5,273 bases of DNA from Acidobacteriaceae bacterium (GTDB taxonomy: Bacteria; Acidobacteriota; Terriglobia; Terriglobales; Acidobacteriaceae): positions 1 to 5,273 of the forward strand of contig DAHUXF010000224.1 in assembly GCA_027307295.1 (NCBI GenBank). The letters are read 5' to 3'. The notes under the pieces are model-generated. The model ran no database searches. It was not told the origin of the DNA and was given only the letters and a program-made list of their open reading frames with translations. The first letter of the stretch is position 1; every line of letters begins with the position of its first letter. This document shows positions 1-5,273 of this stretch, piece by piece. Both the position numbers and the translations under genes were made by a program.

Positions 1-816
1 ATCAGGCAGGTTCCCCCAATAACGCGGATGCTGGGGAGCCAAGCCGAGATCGGTGAGGCTCCACATTTCCCCTTCTTGCCTCTGGACGAAAAAGTCCATT
101 GTGATGCGTTCACAAATGGGCAACGTCCCGGAAGCTGGGGGAGAGCTCAATCTTTCCCAATATGATGTAGCGCCCGTTGCTGCAACCAGTTGTCCACGCC
201 GGCCAGCCGGCGGCGAAGAGTTCGTCACAGCTTCAACCACATCCACAAAAAACCAGAAAACATCGCCTGACACAGGGAAAGTGAACCGCAGCAAATCGCC
301 TGCAGCTACTTCTCCCGTTGCATTCAAGGAAAGCCCGACTGTAGGGGAAGCAAAAGCAAAATTGGCTGCCACCACAGGATGCGAACGCAGAGCAAGACCG
401 GCCACCAGTGAATCTGACCAGTTGCCCGGCGAACGCGCAGGCGCTAATGCCTGTGTGAGCGATCCTGATTTCAACTGAAATAAGCCCGGCAGAGGGAAAA
501 CGCCGCTCTCCGCCTTGTTCACGTCAGCCACGCGCACCACCCAGCACCGCCTGCCGCCATTGCGGAAAAAGGCCCGCACGGTGGAAGGCAGATAGGCATA
601 AACGGGCTGATTGGAGTCCGCAGCAGTGGCCAGCACCAGGTCGGCGCCGAAAATCTCTTCAAAGCTCGCGATGTCTTCCACCATCACGGGCAGGTGCAAA
701 GGCCCGCTGGCAGCAAAGCCCACAAACGCTGCTATGTCCATGCGGACCAGCGTCTCGCTTGCGGGCGGCGCGACCACTTCGAATTGAATTCCCGGCAGGC
801 GGGTGGCGGTAACCAT
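1..816 (-). CDS. Second phage-tail-sheath family protein, N-terminal part (runs off the left edge)
   Basis: Reverse-strand reading from ATG at 816 stays open for 272 codons to the window edge, so the C-terminus is missing. Visible sheath hallmarks are LPGIQFE (residues 7-13), FVGFA (31-35), FFRNGGRRCWVVRVA (83-97), SPGNWSDSL (129-137, the PG-x-WG-x-x-L type motif), ERITMDFFV (236-244) and LTDLGLAPQHPRYWG (254-268). The last block is typical of the large Afp3/Afp4-like sheaths of eCIS. Sheath subunits surround the inner tube and contract to drive it into the target. The family core with the GFRLWGART-type C-terminal domain should lie outside the window. The start sits 7 nt after the tube stop codon. 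Its only Shine-Dalgarno-like sequence is a distant GGAG inside the end of the tube gene, so translation probably depends on coupling to the tube. It clearly differs in sequence from the other sheath at 3211-1286. The family call is firm; the exact Afp3 versus Afp4 equivalence is inference. Confidence 0.9.
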   Translation of the reverse strand, partial: MVTATRLPGIQFEVVAPPASETLVRMDIAAFVGFAASGPLHLPVMVEDIASFEEIFGADLVLATAADSNQPVYAYLPSTVRAFFRNGGRRCWVVRVADVNKAESGVFPLPGLFQLKSGSLTQALAPARSPGNWSDSLVAGLALRSHPVVAANFAFASPTVGLSLNATGEVAAGDLLRFTFPVSGDVFWFFVDVVEAVTNSSPPAGRRGQLVAATGATSYWERLSSPPASGTLPICERITMDFFVQRQEGEMWSLTDLGLAPQHPRYWGNLPD

Positions 817-823
817 GCTTGGC

Positions 824-1276
824 CTATTCCATCTCCAGCCGCTCGTAGGCCAGGGTCAGTTCTTCCATGGCCACATCAGTACCCTTGGCGTTGAAAGGGC
901 CGTTTACGTTCTTGATGATGCGGGCGCGCAGCAGCTTCCATGTGGCCACCACCGCGGTGTGGTCTTCGTTCTGCAGCTGAATGGTGACCGTGCGAAAAGC
1001 CTTCTGGTCGCCGTTGCGAATATCATTCAGCCACTGGTAAAGGTTCAGCGATCCGATTACGCCGCGCTTGAGCGTTACGTCTGTGGCTTTGTTGAGCCCG
1101 GTGATTTTCATCACGCTGTTTTCCTTGTGGTTCCCTGTGCGATATTCGGAAACGGTGACTTCCATTCCGATGCCGCTTACTTCCTGGAATCCGGCTTCCG
1201 GCCCGTTGGTGTTGCCGGTGCCCAGGTCCACCAGAAAGTTGAATTGCACATAGGGCCGTTCCCGTAAAGTTGCCAT
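824..1276 (-). CDS. Inner tail tube protein (T4 gp19 / Afp1-Pvc1 family)
   Basis: This 150-residue protein matches the usual length of about 150 residues for eCIS tube proteins. It forms stacked hexameric rings that make the hollow tube inside the sheath, which is pushed through the target envelope on contraction. Family marks are an N-terminal strand FNFLVDLG (12-19), GFQEVSGIGMEV (29-40), YRTGN (45-49), ITGLNKATDVTLKRG (58-72), the LYQWL segment (79-83) and the C-terminal EELTLAYERLEM (138-149). All are characteristic of the phage T4-like virus tail tube family. The ATG at 1276 is chosen because AGGAGG lies 5 nt upstream; an out-of-frame ATG at 1280 is too close to that site. The gene lies 9 nt after the stop of the 641-aa sheath and 7 nt before a second sheath, so it is embedded in a sheath-tube-sheath block. 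A second tube paralogue, as in Afp (Afp1/Afp5), may lie further left. Confidence 0.96.
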   Translation of the reverse strand: MATLRERPYVQFNFLVDLGTGNTNGPEAGFQEVSGIGMEVTVSEYRTGNHKENSVMKITGLNKATDVTLKRGVIGSLNLYQWLNDIRNGDQKAFRTVTIQLQNEDHTAVVATWKLLRARIIKNVNGPFNAKGTDVAMEELTLAYERLEME

Positions 1277-1281
1277 TCATG

Positions 1282-1287
1282 CCTCCT
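1282..1287 (-). promoter_or_regulatory. Shine-Dalgarno of the tube gene, overlapping the sheath stop codon
   Basis: The reverse strand reads AAATAGGAGGCATGAATGG. The AGGAGG (1287-1282) shares its first two bases with the TAG stop of the sheath gene (1288-1286) and lies 5 nt before the tube ATG at 1276. It is a perfect consensus site. It decides the tube start over the out-of-frame ATG at 1280, which is only 1 nt away from it. A ribosome terminating on the sheath gene would sit on this site, which favours coupled, high-level tube synthesis. Confidence 0.85.
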
Positions 1288-3211
1288 ATTTGTTGCTGTC
1301 GGCGGTCCACTGGCCGATGCGGAAGATTACAAATTCAGCCGGACGAAGAGCTGCTACGCCAATCAGGCAAACCAGCCGGCCATTATCAAGATCGTTTTGC
1401 GTCATGGTTGAGCGATCACAGCGCACAAAATATGCCTTTTCCGGTTTGTCACCCAGCAAAGCCCCGTTTTGAAATTCATTGAGCAGGAAATCTGAGACGG
1501 TGCGGCGGACGTTGGCCCAGAGTAGATCGCCATTGGGTTCAAATACCGCCCACTGCGTCCCTTTATCGATGGAGTGTTCCAGATACGCGAAGTAGCGGCG
1601 CAGGTTCACGTACTTCCATTCTGGATCGGAGCTGATGGTGCGCGCTCCCCACAGCCGGAAGCCCCGGTCTTCAAAGAAGCGGAAGCAGTTGATACCCAGA
1701 GGATTCAAGATGTCCTGCTGGGCCTTGTTAAGGGTTTTTTCAAACCCAATCGCCAGGCTCACCACTTCATTCGCGGGAGCTTTGTAGACGGCGCGCGTAA
1801 TATCATTGCGCGCGTAGATGCCGGCGACAGATCCGGATGGCGGCACCTCAATTTCCTGCCGCGTCACCGGGTCAAGAATCTTGATCCACGGATAGTAGAG
1901 CGCCGCATACGTGGAATCGAGCTTGGCCCGCAAGGCGCGCACATCGGCAATGCTCTGATTGTCACCGCTGTCAAGAACGGCGATGCGATAGCGCATGCGC
2001 GTGGCGTGCGCAATCAGAAGATTCAGGATCGTGCTGGCATCGTCGCGGAAGGGTCCATCATACCCAAAGGTGGAACCAGGGCCGGCGACGATAGAGATTT
2101 CATCAATATCTTCAAAGCTGACAAGTCCGGTCTTGGCCATGGAGACCTCGTCCACGGTGCCTTCATAGGCGTCTGCACCTGGACGCTGTCCGTCATTGCC
2201 TCCGGTCATCACGATGTCCAGCGAACGGTCTACATCCGTGGACTGCGGATCGAGCAGACTGCTTTGCAAACTGGCTTCAGCGGCGAAGAGCGTGGTCAAC
2301 AGCGCCAGCCCGGTGCTTGTGCCATTCACGGTAACGATGATGGGCAGAGTACGGGCTTCACCCAGGCTGTTTGGCTTGGCGGCAAACTGCGCTGCAATGG
2401 AATCAGGCAAGCCATTCATCTGGTGGTTCGGATCAAGCGCCAGCCCGGAGTACACAAGAGAAGAAAGATTCGGATCAATGGGGAAAACCGAGATGGTCGC
2501 TGTCACGCCCTGAATCTGGTCGCCTAATAGAGGATCAGGATTCGGGTGCATGTCCTTCAGAAACTTGTCAGATCCAACGCTGGGCGTAAACTTCCAGCTC
2601 TGTTCTCCGGTGGCGGTATCGAAATACGAATGAGCAGTAGCAAAAACTGCGCTCAGGGGGCTGCTAAGAGGACTGGCAGCCGCGCGCAGCACCACAATGT
2701 CATTCTCCATCAGGCCGCGGGCGCGCGGAATAGGATGTGCTGCATCCGGTCCTTTATCCTGGCCCAACACGTTTTCTCCAAGCCGCAATGTGATGCGCAC
2801 GCGCATGTTGCCGGCAGCTCCGGGAAAACGGGCCTGCACCAGGATGCTGGTCCCCGTTCCGGTGATGGTGAAACGGGCAGAGCCATCCGGCTGGTCGTTG
2901 GGGCCCGGTGATTTCATGGGCGTGAATACGCGCGAGATATAAAGCCGCGTGCCGCCTTCTTCAAAGAACGCGCGCGCCGCATGCCACATATAGTTGTGCG
3001 TGGGCGACGAGCCCTCAAACTGCATCTGTTGCCGGTCGCCATAGGTGCGTTCAAACTCCCCGATGCTGGTGATCACATCCAGAGGAAGGTTCACTGGCCC
3101 GTAGCGGGTAGGTCCGACAAAGCCGGTAGTTGTGGTGCTCAGTCCTTCAATCGACTTTGCGCGAAACGAAACTTCTTCGACGTATACTCCCGGTGCTAGA
3201 TACTCAGGCAT
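1286..3211 (-). CDS. Contractile tail sheath protein, long form (Afp2/3-like)
   Basis: This 641-residue protein is the main contractile sheath candidate. The N-terminal handshake region reads YLAPGVYVEEV (4-14), TTGFVGPTRYGP (28-39) and FFEEGGTRLYISRVF (82-96). A variable region follows, with FPGAAGNMRVRI (129-140). The conserved core includes LYYPWIKILDPVT (438-450), PPSGSVAGIYARND (457-470), YKAPANEV (476-483), GINCFRFFEDRGFRLWGART (506-525), YVNLRRYFAYLE (534-545) and a C-terminal RPAEFVIFRIGQW (623-635). These are standard phage tail sheath motifs. The protein is clearly longer than the roughly 350-450 residues usual for Afp/PVC sheaths. Most of the excess falls between about residues 97 and 350, probably one or more surface domains. 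The ATG at 3211 is supported by GAGGAG 6 nt upstream. The reading frame is intact. It lies 28 nt after the 295-aa gene and 9 nt before the tube gene. Confidence 0.96.
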   Translation of the reverse strand: MPEYLAPGVYVEEVSFRAKSIEGLSTTTTGFVGPTRYGPVNLPLDVITSIGEFERTYGDRQQMQFEGSSPTHNYMWHAARAFFEEGGTRLYISRVFTPMKSPGPNDQPDGSARFTITGTGTSILVQARFPGAAGNMRVRITLRLGENVLGQDKGPDAAHPIPRARGLMENDIVVLRAAASPLSSPLSAVFATAHSYFDTATGEQSWKFTPSVGSDKFLKDMHPNPDPLLGDQIQGVTATISVFPIDPNLSSLVYSGLALDPNHQMNGLPDSIAAQFAAKPNSLGEARTLPIIVTVNGTSTGLALLTTLFAAEASLQSSLLDPQSTDVDRSLDIVMTGGNDGQRPGADAYEGTVDEVSMAKTGLVSFEDIDEISIVAGPGSTFGYDGPFRDDASTILNLLIAHATRMRYRIAVLDSGDNQSIADVRALRAKLDSTYAALYYPWIKILDPVTRQEIEVPPSGSVAGIYARNDITRAVYKAPANEVVSLAIGFEKTLNKAQQDILNPLGINCFRFFEDRGFRLWGARTISSDPEWKYVNLRRYFAYLEHSIDKGTQWAVFEPNGDLLWANVRRTVSDFLLNEFQNGALLGDKPEKAYFVRCDRSTMTQNDLDNGRLVCLIGVAALRPAEFVIFRIGQWTADSNK

Positions 3212-3217
3212 TGCATT

Positions 3218-3223
3218 CTCCTC
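3218..3223 (-). promoter_or_regulatory. Shine-Dalgarno of the 641-aa sheath gene
   Basis: The reverse strand has GAGGAG at 3223-3218, followed by a 6-nt spacer and the ATG at 3211. It sits in the longest gene-to-gene gap inside the operon (28 nt) and fixes the start that gives the typical MPEYLAPGVYVEE sheath N-terminus. Confidence 0.8.
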
Positions 3224-3239
3224 ACATTGACAGCGGCAG

Positions 3240-4127
3240 CTACGCCGGTGTGATTAGCAAGACTGGCAATTCACGGCCCGTGCCAGAATCAATTGACCGC
3301 AAAACCAGGTCCCTTCCAAACTGAAGCGTGAAACTGTTGAGCGGCGCGGAATGAGCGGTGTCCCGCCACGCCGTGGCCGCGCCCTGATTCAGGAGCTCCT
3401 GAAGATCAGGCAGAACAAAAACAGATGAACTCGGGTTCACTGGACGAGGCGTATAAAAGACAGAAATCAAAAGCGGCCAGGTCTGGTCGCTCAACTTCAA
3501 AGATCCCGGGCCCAGCGGTGAAGCAAAAGGCGAATTTCTTGGCTCTGGATAGGGCAGTGTCAGCGACATCACGCCGCGATCATCCGCGAGTGAAGTCATC
3601 ACCAGCGAACCCGGAACCTGCGCAGTCACCAGCGCCCACGCCGCCCCGGCCTTGGCCGTATCATCTTTCAACTGTGTGCGCACCACCGCCGCCGGACCGG
3701 GCATGGGCCGTGACGGCGAGGAAAATACCGGGAGCCAGGTAGCATCGGGCGTGAGCGAGAGCGAGAGAGGACTTCCCGCCAGGCCATACAACCCACGCCA
3801 CGGCAGCAGCAGAGAAAATTGATAAGGAAGATAGCGGTCCTGCGCGTCTGACACTTCCACTGTAAAAGGGATGCTGCCGGGATTTGCGCTCCAGAAATCG
3901 TCGTCACCGCTGCCATTTTCCATTCGCCGCAAAAACGGCAGGTCCTGAAAAACATATACGCCTGTGTGGTTCACAATGGCGGTTGTACGAAGATCAGGAA
4001 ATTTATCAGGATAAGCGACCACCGTAAGCCCTGCGCCTGCGGGTGACATGGCAGTTACATCCCAGAAGCGGACTCCCAAGGGGGCCACCAGCGTGATTTC
4101 TTCAAGCACCTGCACGGCTGGAATCAT
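3240..4127 (-). CDS. Uncharacterised beta-rich eCIS-associated protein with carboxypeptidase-regulatory-like repeat
   Basis: This is a 295-residue protein with no signal peptide or membrane segment, so it is likely cytoplasmic or part of the particle. I do not recognise a named family with certainty. An N-terminal beta-rich part (about 1-115) contains GLTVVAYPDKFPDLRTTA (33-50), GVYVFQDLPFLRRME (56-70), an acidic loop GSGDDDFW (72-79) and FTVEVSD (88-94). A second part (about 147-195) reads VRTQLKDD, AGAAWALV, TSLADDRGVMSLTLPYPE. This resembles the carboxypeptidase regulatory-like or transthyretin-like pattern, in which a GA-V strand is followed by TD-x-x-G and a hydrophobic strand. The C-terminal part (about 235-295) carries LPDLQELLNQGAA and FTLQFGRDLVLRS. 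The start codon overlaps the DUF4255 stop in an ATGA (4127-4124), so the two are probably made together. From this position it may be a terminator partner, an adaptor or a decorating protein; that is inference. A close homologue in other eCIS loci would settle it. Confidence 0.75.
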   Translation of the reverse strand: MIPAVQVLEEITLVAPLGVRFWDVTAMSPAGAGLTVVAYPDKFPDLRTTAIVNHTGVYVFQDLPFLRRMENGSGDDDFWSANPGSIPFTVEVSDAQDRYLPYQFSLLLPWRGLYGLAGSPLSLSLTPDATWLPVFSSPSRPMPGPAAVVRTQLKDDTAKAGAAWALVTAQVPGSLVMTSLADDRGVMSLTLPYPEPRNSPFASPLGPGSLKLSDQTWPLLISVFYTPRPVNPSSSVFVLPDLQELLNQGAATAWRDTAHSAPLNSFTLQFGRDLVLRSIDSGTGRELPVLLITPA

Positions 4128-4726
4128 GGCTGGAGCACCTTGCCTGTACGAAGCACCCGCGTCTGCACATTTCCGGCTTCAACCATTTCCATGGGCGACT
4201 CCAGGCCGATCATACGTGCAACATATCCAATGGAAGGCTGGACGTTGGGCTTAGCCACGTCCCAGATGGCGCCCATGTCATAGATGGAAATGGATTCCAT
4301 GATGACGTCCACGGTCTCCGTGGGACGGAACGTGTCATCTTCCGGGCCACCCTGATTGAGGATTCCCGCAGGCAGCACTGGCGTGTCTTCAAGAACGCGC
4401 ATTGCCTGCCCCAGAAGACGCTGCTGCTTCAGGGCTTCACGCGCCCACGAAGAAAGAATGTAGTGCAGGTTGATAGGAAGAAGAGGACGGTAACGCCTTC
4501 CATCCGGTGAAATGCGCGGCGGATAATTTCTGATTTCACCCGCCGGCGTGATGCGATAGAGATAAAGAGAAATTCCTTCTTCCATGGGCGTCTGGAAATT
4601 GCGCGCCTGATAGAGCTCAAACTTGGCCGAGGGGAATTCGTCACGGGAGATGCCGGCAGCAATCAGGGCCAGAATGGCCTGTCCGGTTGCGGCAATAGCG
4701 TTGGGAGTGGCCACGCGCTTAGGCAC
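4124..4726 (-). CDS. DUF4255 family tail terminator (Afp16/Pvc16-like)
   Basis: This is a 200-residue protein of the DUF4255 family. Family members Afp16/Pvc16 cap the end of the contractile tail and determine tail length, forming a ring on the last tube/sheath layer. Visible marks are AIAATGQAILALIAAGI (10-26), GISLYLYRI (51-59), LLPINLHYILSSWA (82-95), QQRLLGQAMRVLEDTPVLP (101-119), ISIYDMGAIWDVAK (146-159) and QPSIGYVARMIGLES (163-177). The length is normal. Two starts are possible. GTG at 4726 has GGAG 4 nt upstream and overlaps the preceding gene by 8 nt. GTG at 4714 would give MATPNAIAATGQAI, closer to the usual family N-terminus, and lies 4 nt after the preceding stop. I annotate the longer one but cannot exclude the shorter. 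The stop overlaps the next start as ATGA. Its presence is the best evidence that this is an eCIS rather than a phage. Confidence 0.94.
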   Translation of the reverse strand: MPKRVATPNAIAATGQAILALIAAGISRDEFPSAKFELYQARNFQTPMEEGISLYLYRITPAGEIRNYPPRISPDGRRYRPLLPINLHYILSSWAREALKQQRLLGQAMRVLEDTPVLPAGILNQGGPEDDTFRPTETVDVIMESISIYDMGAIWDVAKPNVQPSIGYVARMIGLESPMEMVEAGNVQTRVLRTGKVLQP

Positions 4727-4940
4727 TCCTCTCCGGCACTGGGCCGATTGTGTTTTCGTATTTCTCCATCATCTCGTGCAGCATTCGCAAAAGTGTCTTG
4801 GCCGAGCGCGGAGTCATGATGATTCGCGTATGCACTAATGCTTCCCCGGAGTCGCCATATGCCTGACCAAAGTCAATCAGGAATTCGTATTCCGTGTAAG
4901 CCAGCTCAAAGTGGTTGGAGGAACGACCTTCCACCGCCAA
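4719..4940 (-). CDS. DUF3467-like small protein at the head of the operon
   Basis: This is a 73-residue protein with the layout of DUF3467: an N-terminal strand NHFELAYTEYEFLIDFGQAY (9-28), a second strand LVHTRIIMTP (35-44), then an amphipathic helix RSAKTLLRMLHEMMEKYENT (45-64) ending IGPV. The family has no established biochemical role. It is soluble, with no signal peptide or membrane segment. It starts with TTG at 4940, 5 nt behind a very strong AAGGAGGAGG; a GTG two codons later (4934) is a weaker alternative. Its stop lies inside the start region of the DUF4255 gene, which makes it the first gene of the injection-system transcript. Position suggests an assembly aid, chaperone or regulator for the particle, but this is inference only. 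Confidence 0.85.
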   Translation of the reverse strand: MAVEGRSSNHFELAYTEYEFLIDFGQAYGDSGEALVHTRIIMTPRSAKTLLRMLHEMMEKYENTIGPVPERSA

Positions 4941-4945
4941 TTTTT

Positions 4946-4955
4946 CCTCCTCCTT
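4946..4955 (-). promoter_or_regulatory. Extended Shine-Dalgarno fixing a TTG start
   Basis: The reverse strand reads AAGGAGGAGG at 4955-4946, followed by an A-run spacer of 5 nt and TTG at 4940. The near-complete match to anti-Shine-Dalgarno at normal spacing is what supports this unusual start codon. No in-frame ATG precedes the conserved domain. Confidence 0.8.
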
Positions 4956-5028
4956 GCCACATTGGTACGGCCAGAGTACGGACGCTTCTACATAAGCATG
5001 AGAGATGCCAAAGAGGAGTTGGAGCTAA

Positions 5029-5104
5029 GTTGCGTATCTTCAGTGTGCCAGAGTGGATAAAAGCAGATACGTAACAGACGAAAATGTTACGTGTTGTTAC
5101 GTGT
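5029..5104. promoter_or_regulatory. Cluster of four GTTRCGT boxes, candidate operator
   Basis: Four copies of GTTRCGT lie within 76 bp: GTTGCGT at 5029-5035, an inverted copy ACGTAAC at 5069-5075, and two direct copies GTTACGT at 5086-5092 and 5096-5102. The last two belong to a longer GTTACGTGT repeated with a period of exactly 10 bp, one helical turn. The first two extend to an 11-bp inverted repeat with one mismatch, GTTGCGTATCT (5029-5039) and AGATACGTAAC (5065-5075). The cluster lies about 90-165 nt upstream of the first start codon, a usual place for activator or repressor sites. No regulator can be named from this. Confidence 0.5.
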
Positions 5105-5196
5105 GGTATGGAGTAGCCCCAGAGACAAAGCAGCCAATAAGTTAGCTAGGAAGTTAAAAGCCAGAAAACCGGGGGCGAGCTCATTTTGCATTGAGA

Positions 5197-5248
5197 GTCA
5201 TTGATTGCAAGACCCCAGATGTTCTGCACAAAGAACGCAATCAATAAC
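5197..5248. repeat. Imperfect inverted repeat with nested hairpin
   Basis: ATTGATTGC (5200-5208) is perfectly complementary to GCAATCAAT (5237-5245). Allowing one mismatch, the arms extend to GTCATTGATTGC (5197-5208) and GCAATCAATAAC (5237-5248). Inside the loop a smaller stem GTTCT (5221-5225) pairs with AGAAC (5232-5236), directly abutting the outer arm. It has no T-run and is not GC-rich, so it is not a classical terminator. It could be a protein-binding site, an RNA structure, or the edge of something beyond the window. Confidence 0.4.
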
Positions 5249-5273
5249 GAAAGTCAAAGCGGGCATTATTGAG

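Larger units (their letters stand above)
4956..5273. other. Gene-free leader region upstream of the operon
   Basis: These 318 nt carry no coding sequence I can support on either strand and are visibly more AT-rich than the genes. They should contain the operon promoter, read leftwards. I see no convincing -35/-10 pair: a TTGACT on the reverse strand at 5257-5252 has only a poor -10 partner. The region does hold the repeat-box cluster at 5029-5104 and the inverted repeat at 5197-5248. No GC-rich stem followed by a T-run that would mark a terminator of a neighbouring gene is seen. Confidence 0.6.

Noticed and set aside
53..478. A 141-codon open frame on the plus strand.
   Set aside because: It is antisense to the second sheath gene, which shows family motifs on both sides of this stretch. 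The plus-strand translation is low-complexity and unrecognisable.
803..1267. A 154-codon open frame on the plus strand.
   Set aside because: It mirrors the tube gene almost exactly; the minus-strand product is a textbook tube protein.
1574..2527. A 317-codon open frame on the plus strand.
   Set aside because: It lies wholly antisense to the core of the sheath gene, whose conserved motifs are unmistakable. The plus-strand translation is rich in G, R, H and Q with no recognisable domain.
824..3211. Type VI secretion system instead of eCIS.
   Set aside because: T6SS uses TssB/TssC sheath halves and an Hcp tube with no DUF4255 terminator. Here the sheath is a single phage-like polypeptide and the tube is gp19-like.
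3425..3742. A 105-codon plus-strand frame within the 295-aa gene, raising doubt about which strand is coding.
   Set aside because: The minus-strand frame is longer, is overlapped by ATGA with the DUF4255 gene, and gives alternating hydrophobic beta-type sequence. The plus product is proline/serine-rich noise.
4965..4981. Direct repeat GTACGG at 4965-4970 and 4976-4981.
   Set aside because: Two copies of a 6-mer are too short to support a functional claim.
5230..5257. TTGACT on the reverse strand (5257-5252) as a sigma-70 -35 element.
   Set aside because: At 17-nt spacing the -10 position reads TTCTTT, a poor match, and no extended -10 supports it.
5198..5266. A 22-codon minus-strand frame starting ATG at 5266 in the leader, a possible leader peptide.
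   Set aside because: It has no Shine-Dalgarno, its composition is unremarkable, and it runs through the inverted repeat.

Overview
The window holds the start of an operon for a contractile injection system, read entirely on the minus strand from right to left. The genes look like those of an extracellular contractile injection system (eCIS), a phage-tail-like particle of the Afp/PVC/MAC type, rather than a complete phage or a type VI secretion system. The main reason is a DUF4255 tail-terminator gene (Afp16/Pvc16 type) next to Afp-type sheath and tube genes. No capsid, portal, terminase, integrase, lysis or TssB/TssC-type gene is visible, although only about 5.3 kb can be seen.

Layout in transcription order: (1) 5273-4956 is a gene-free leader that is more AT-rich than the genes. 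It carries a cluster of four GTTRCGT boxes and a separate long inverted repeat. (2) 4940-4719 encodes a 73-aa DUF3467-like protein with a TTG start behind a very strong Shine-Dalgarno. (3) 4726-4124 encodes the DUF4255 tail terminator (GTG start). (4) 4127-3240 encodes a 295-aa beta-rich protein of unknown role with a carboxypeptidase-regulatory-like repeat. (5) 3211-1286 encodes a 641-aa long-form tail sheath. (6) 1276-824 encodes the 150-aa inner tube protein. (7) 816-1 encodes the first 272 residues of a second, different sheath that runs off the left edge.

The genes are tightly packed: an 8-nt overlap, a 4-nt ATGA overlap, then gaps of 28, 9 and 7 nt. This implies one transcript with translational coupling. 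Functionally, the tube polymerises inside the sheath, the sheath contracts to drive it into a target, and the DUF4255 protein is expected to cap the distal end. The baseplate, spike, AAA+ ATPase, tape-measure, fibre and cargo genes expected of an eCIS should lie beyond the left edge.

Organism: a bacterium of moderately high GC. The gene content fits eCIS loci of soil and environmental phyla such as Acidobacteriota, but nothing here fixes the taxon and that suggestion is weak. There is no RNA gene, CRISPR array, insertion sequence or recognisable terminator in the window.
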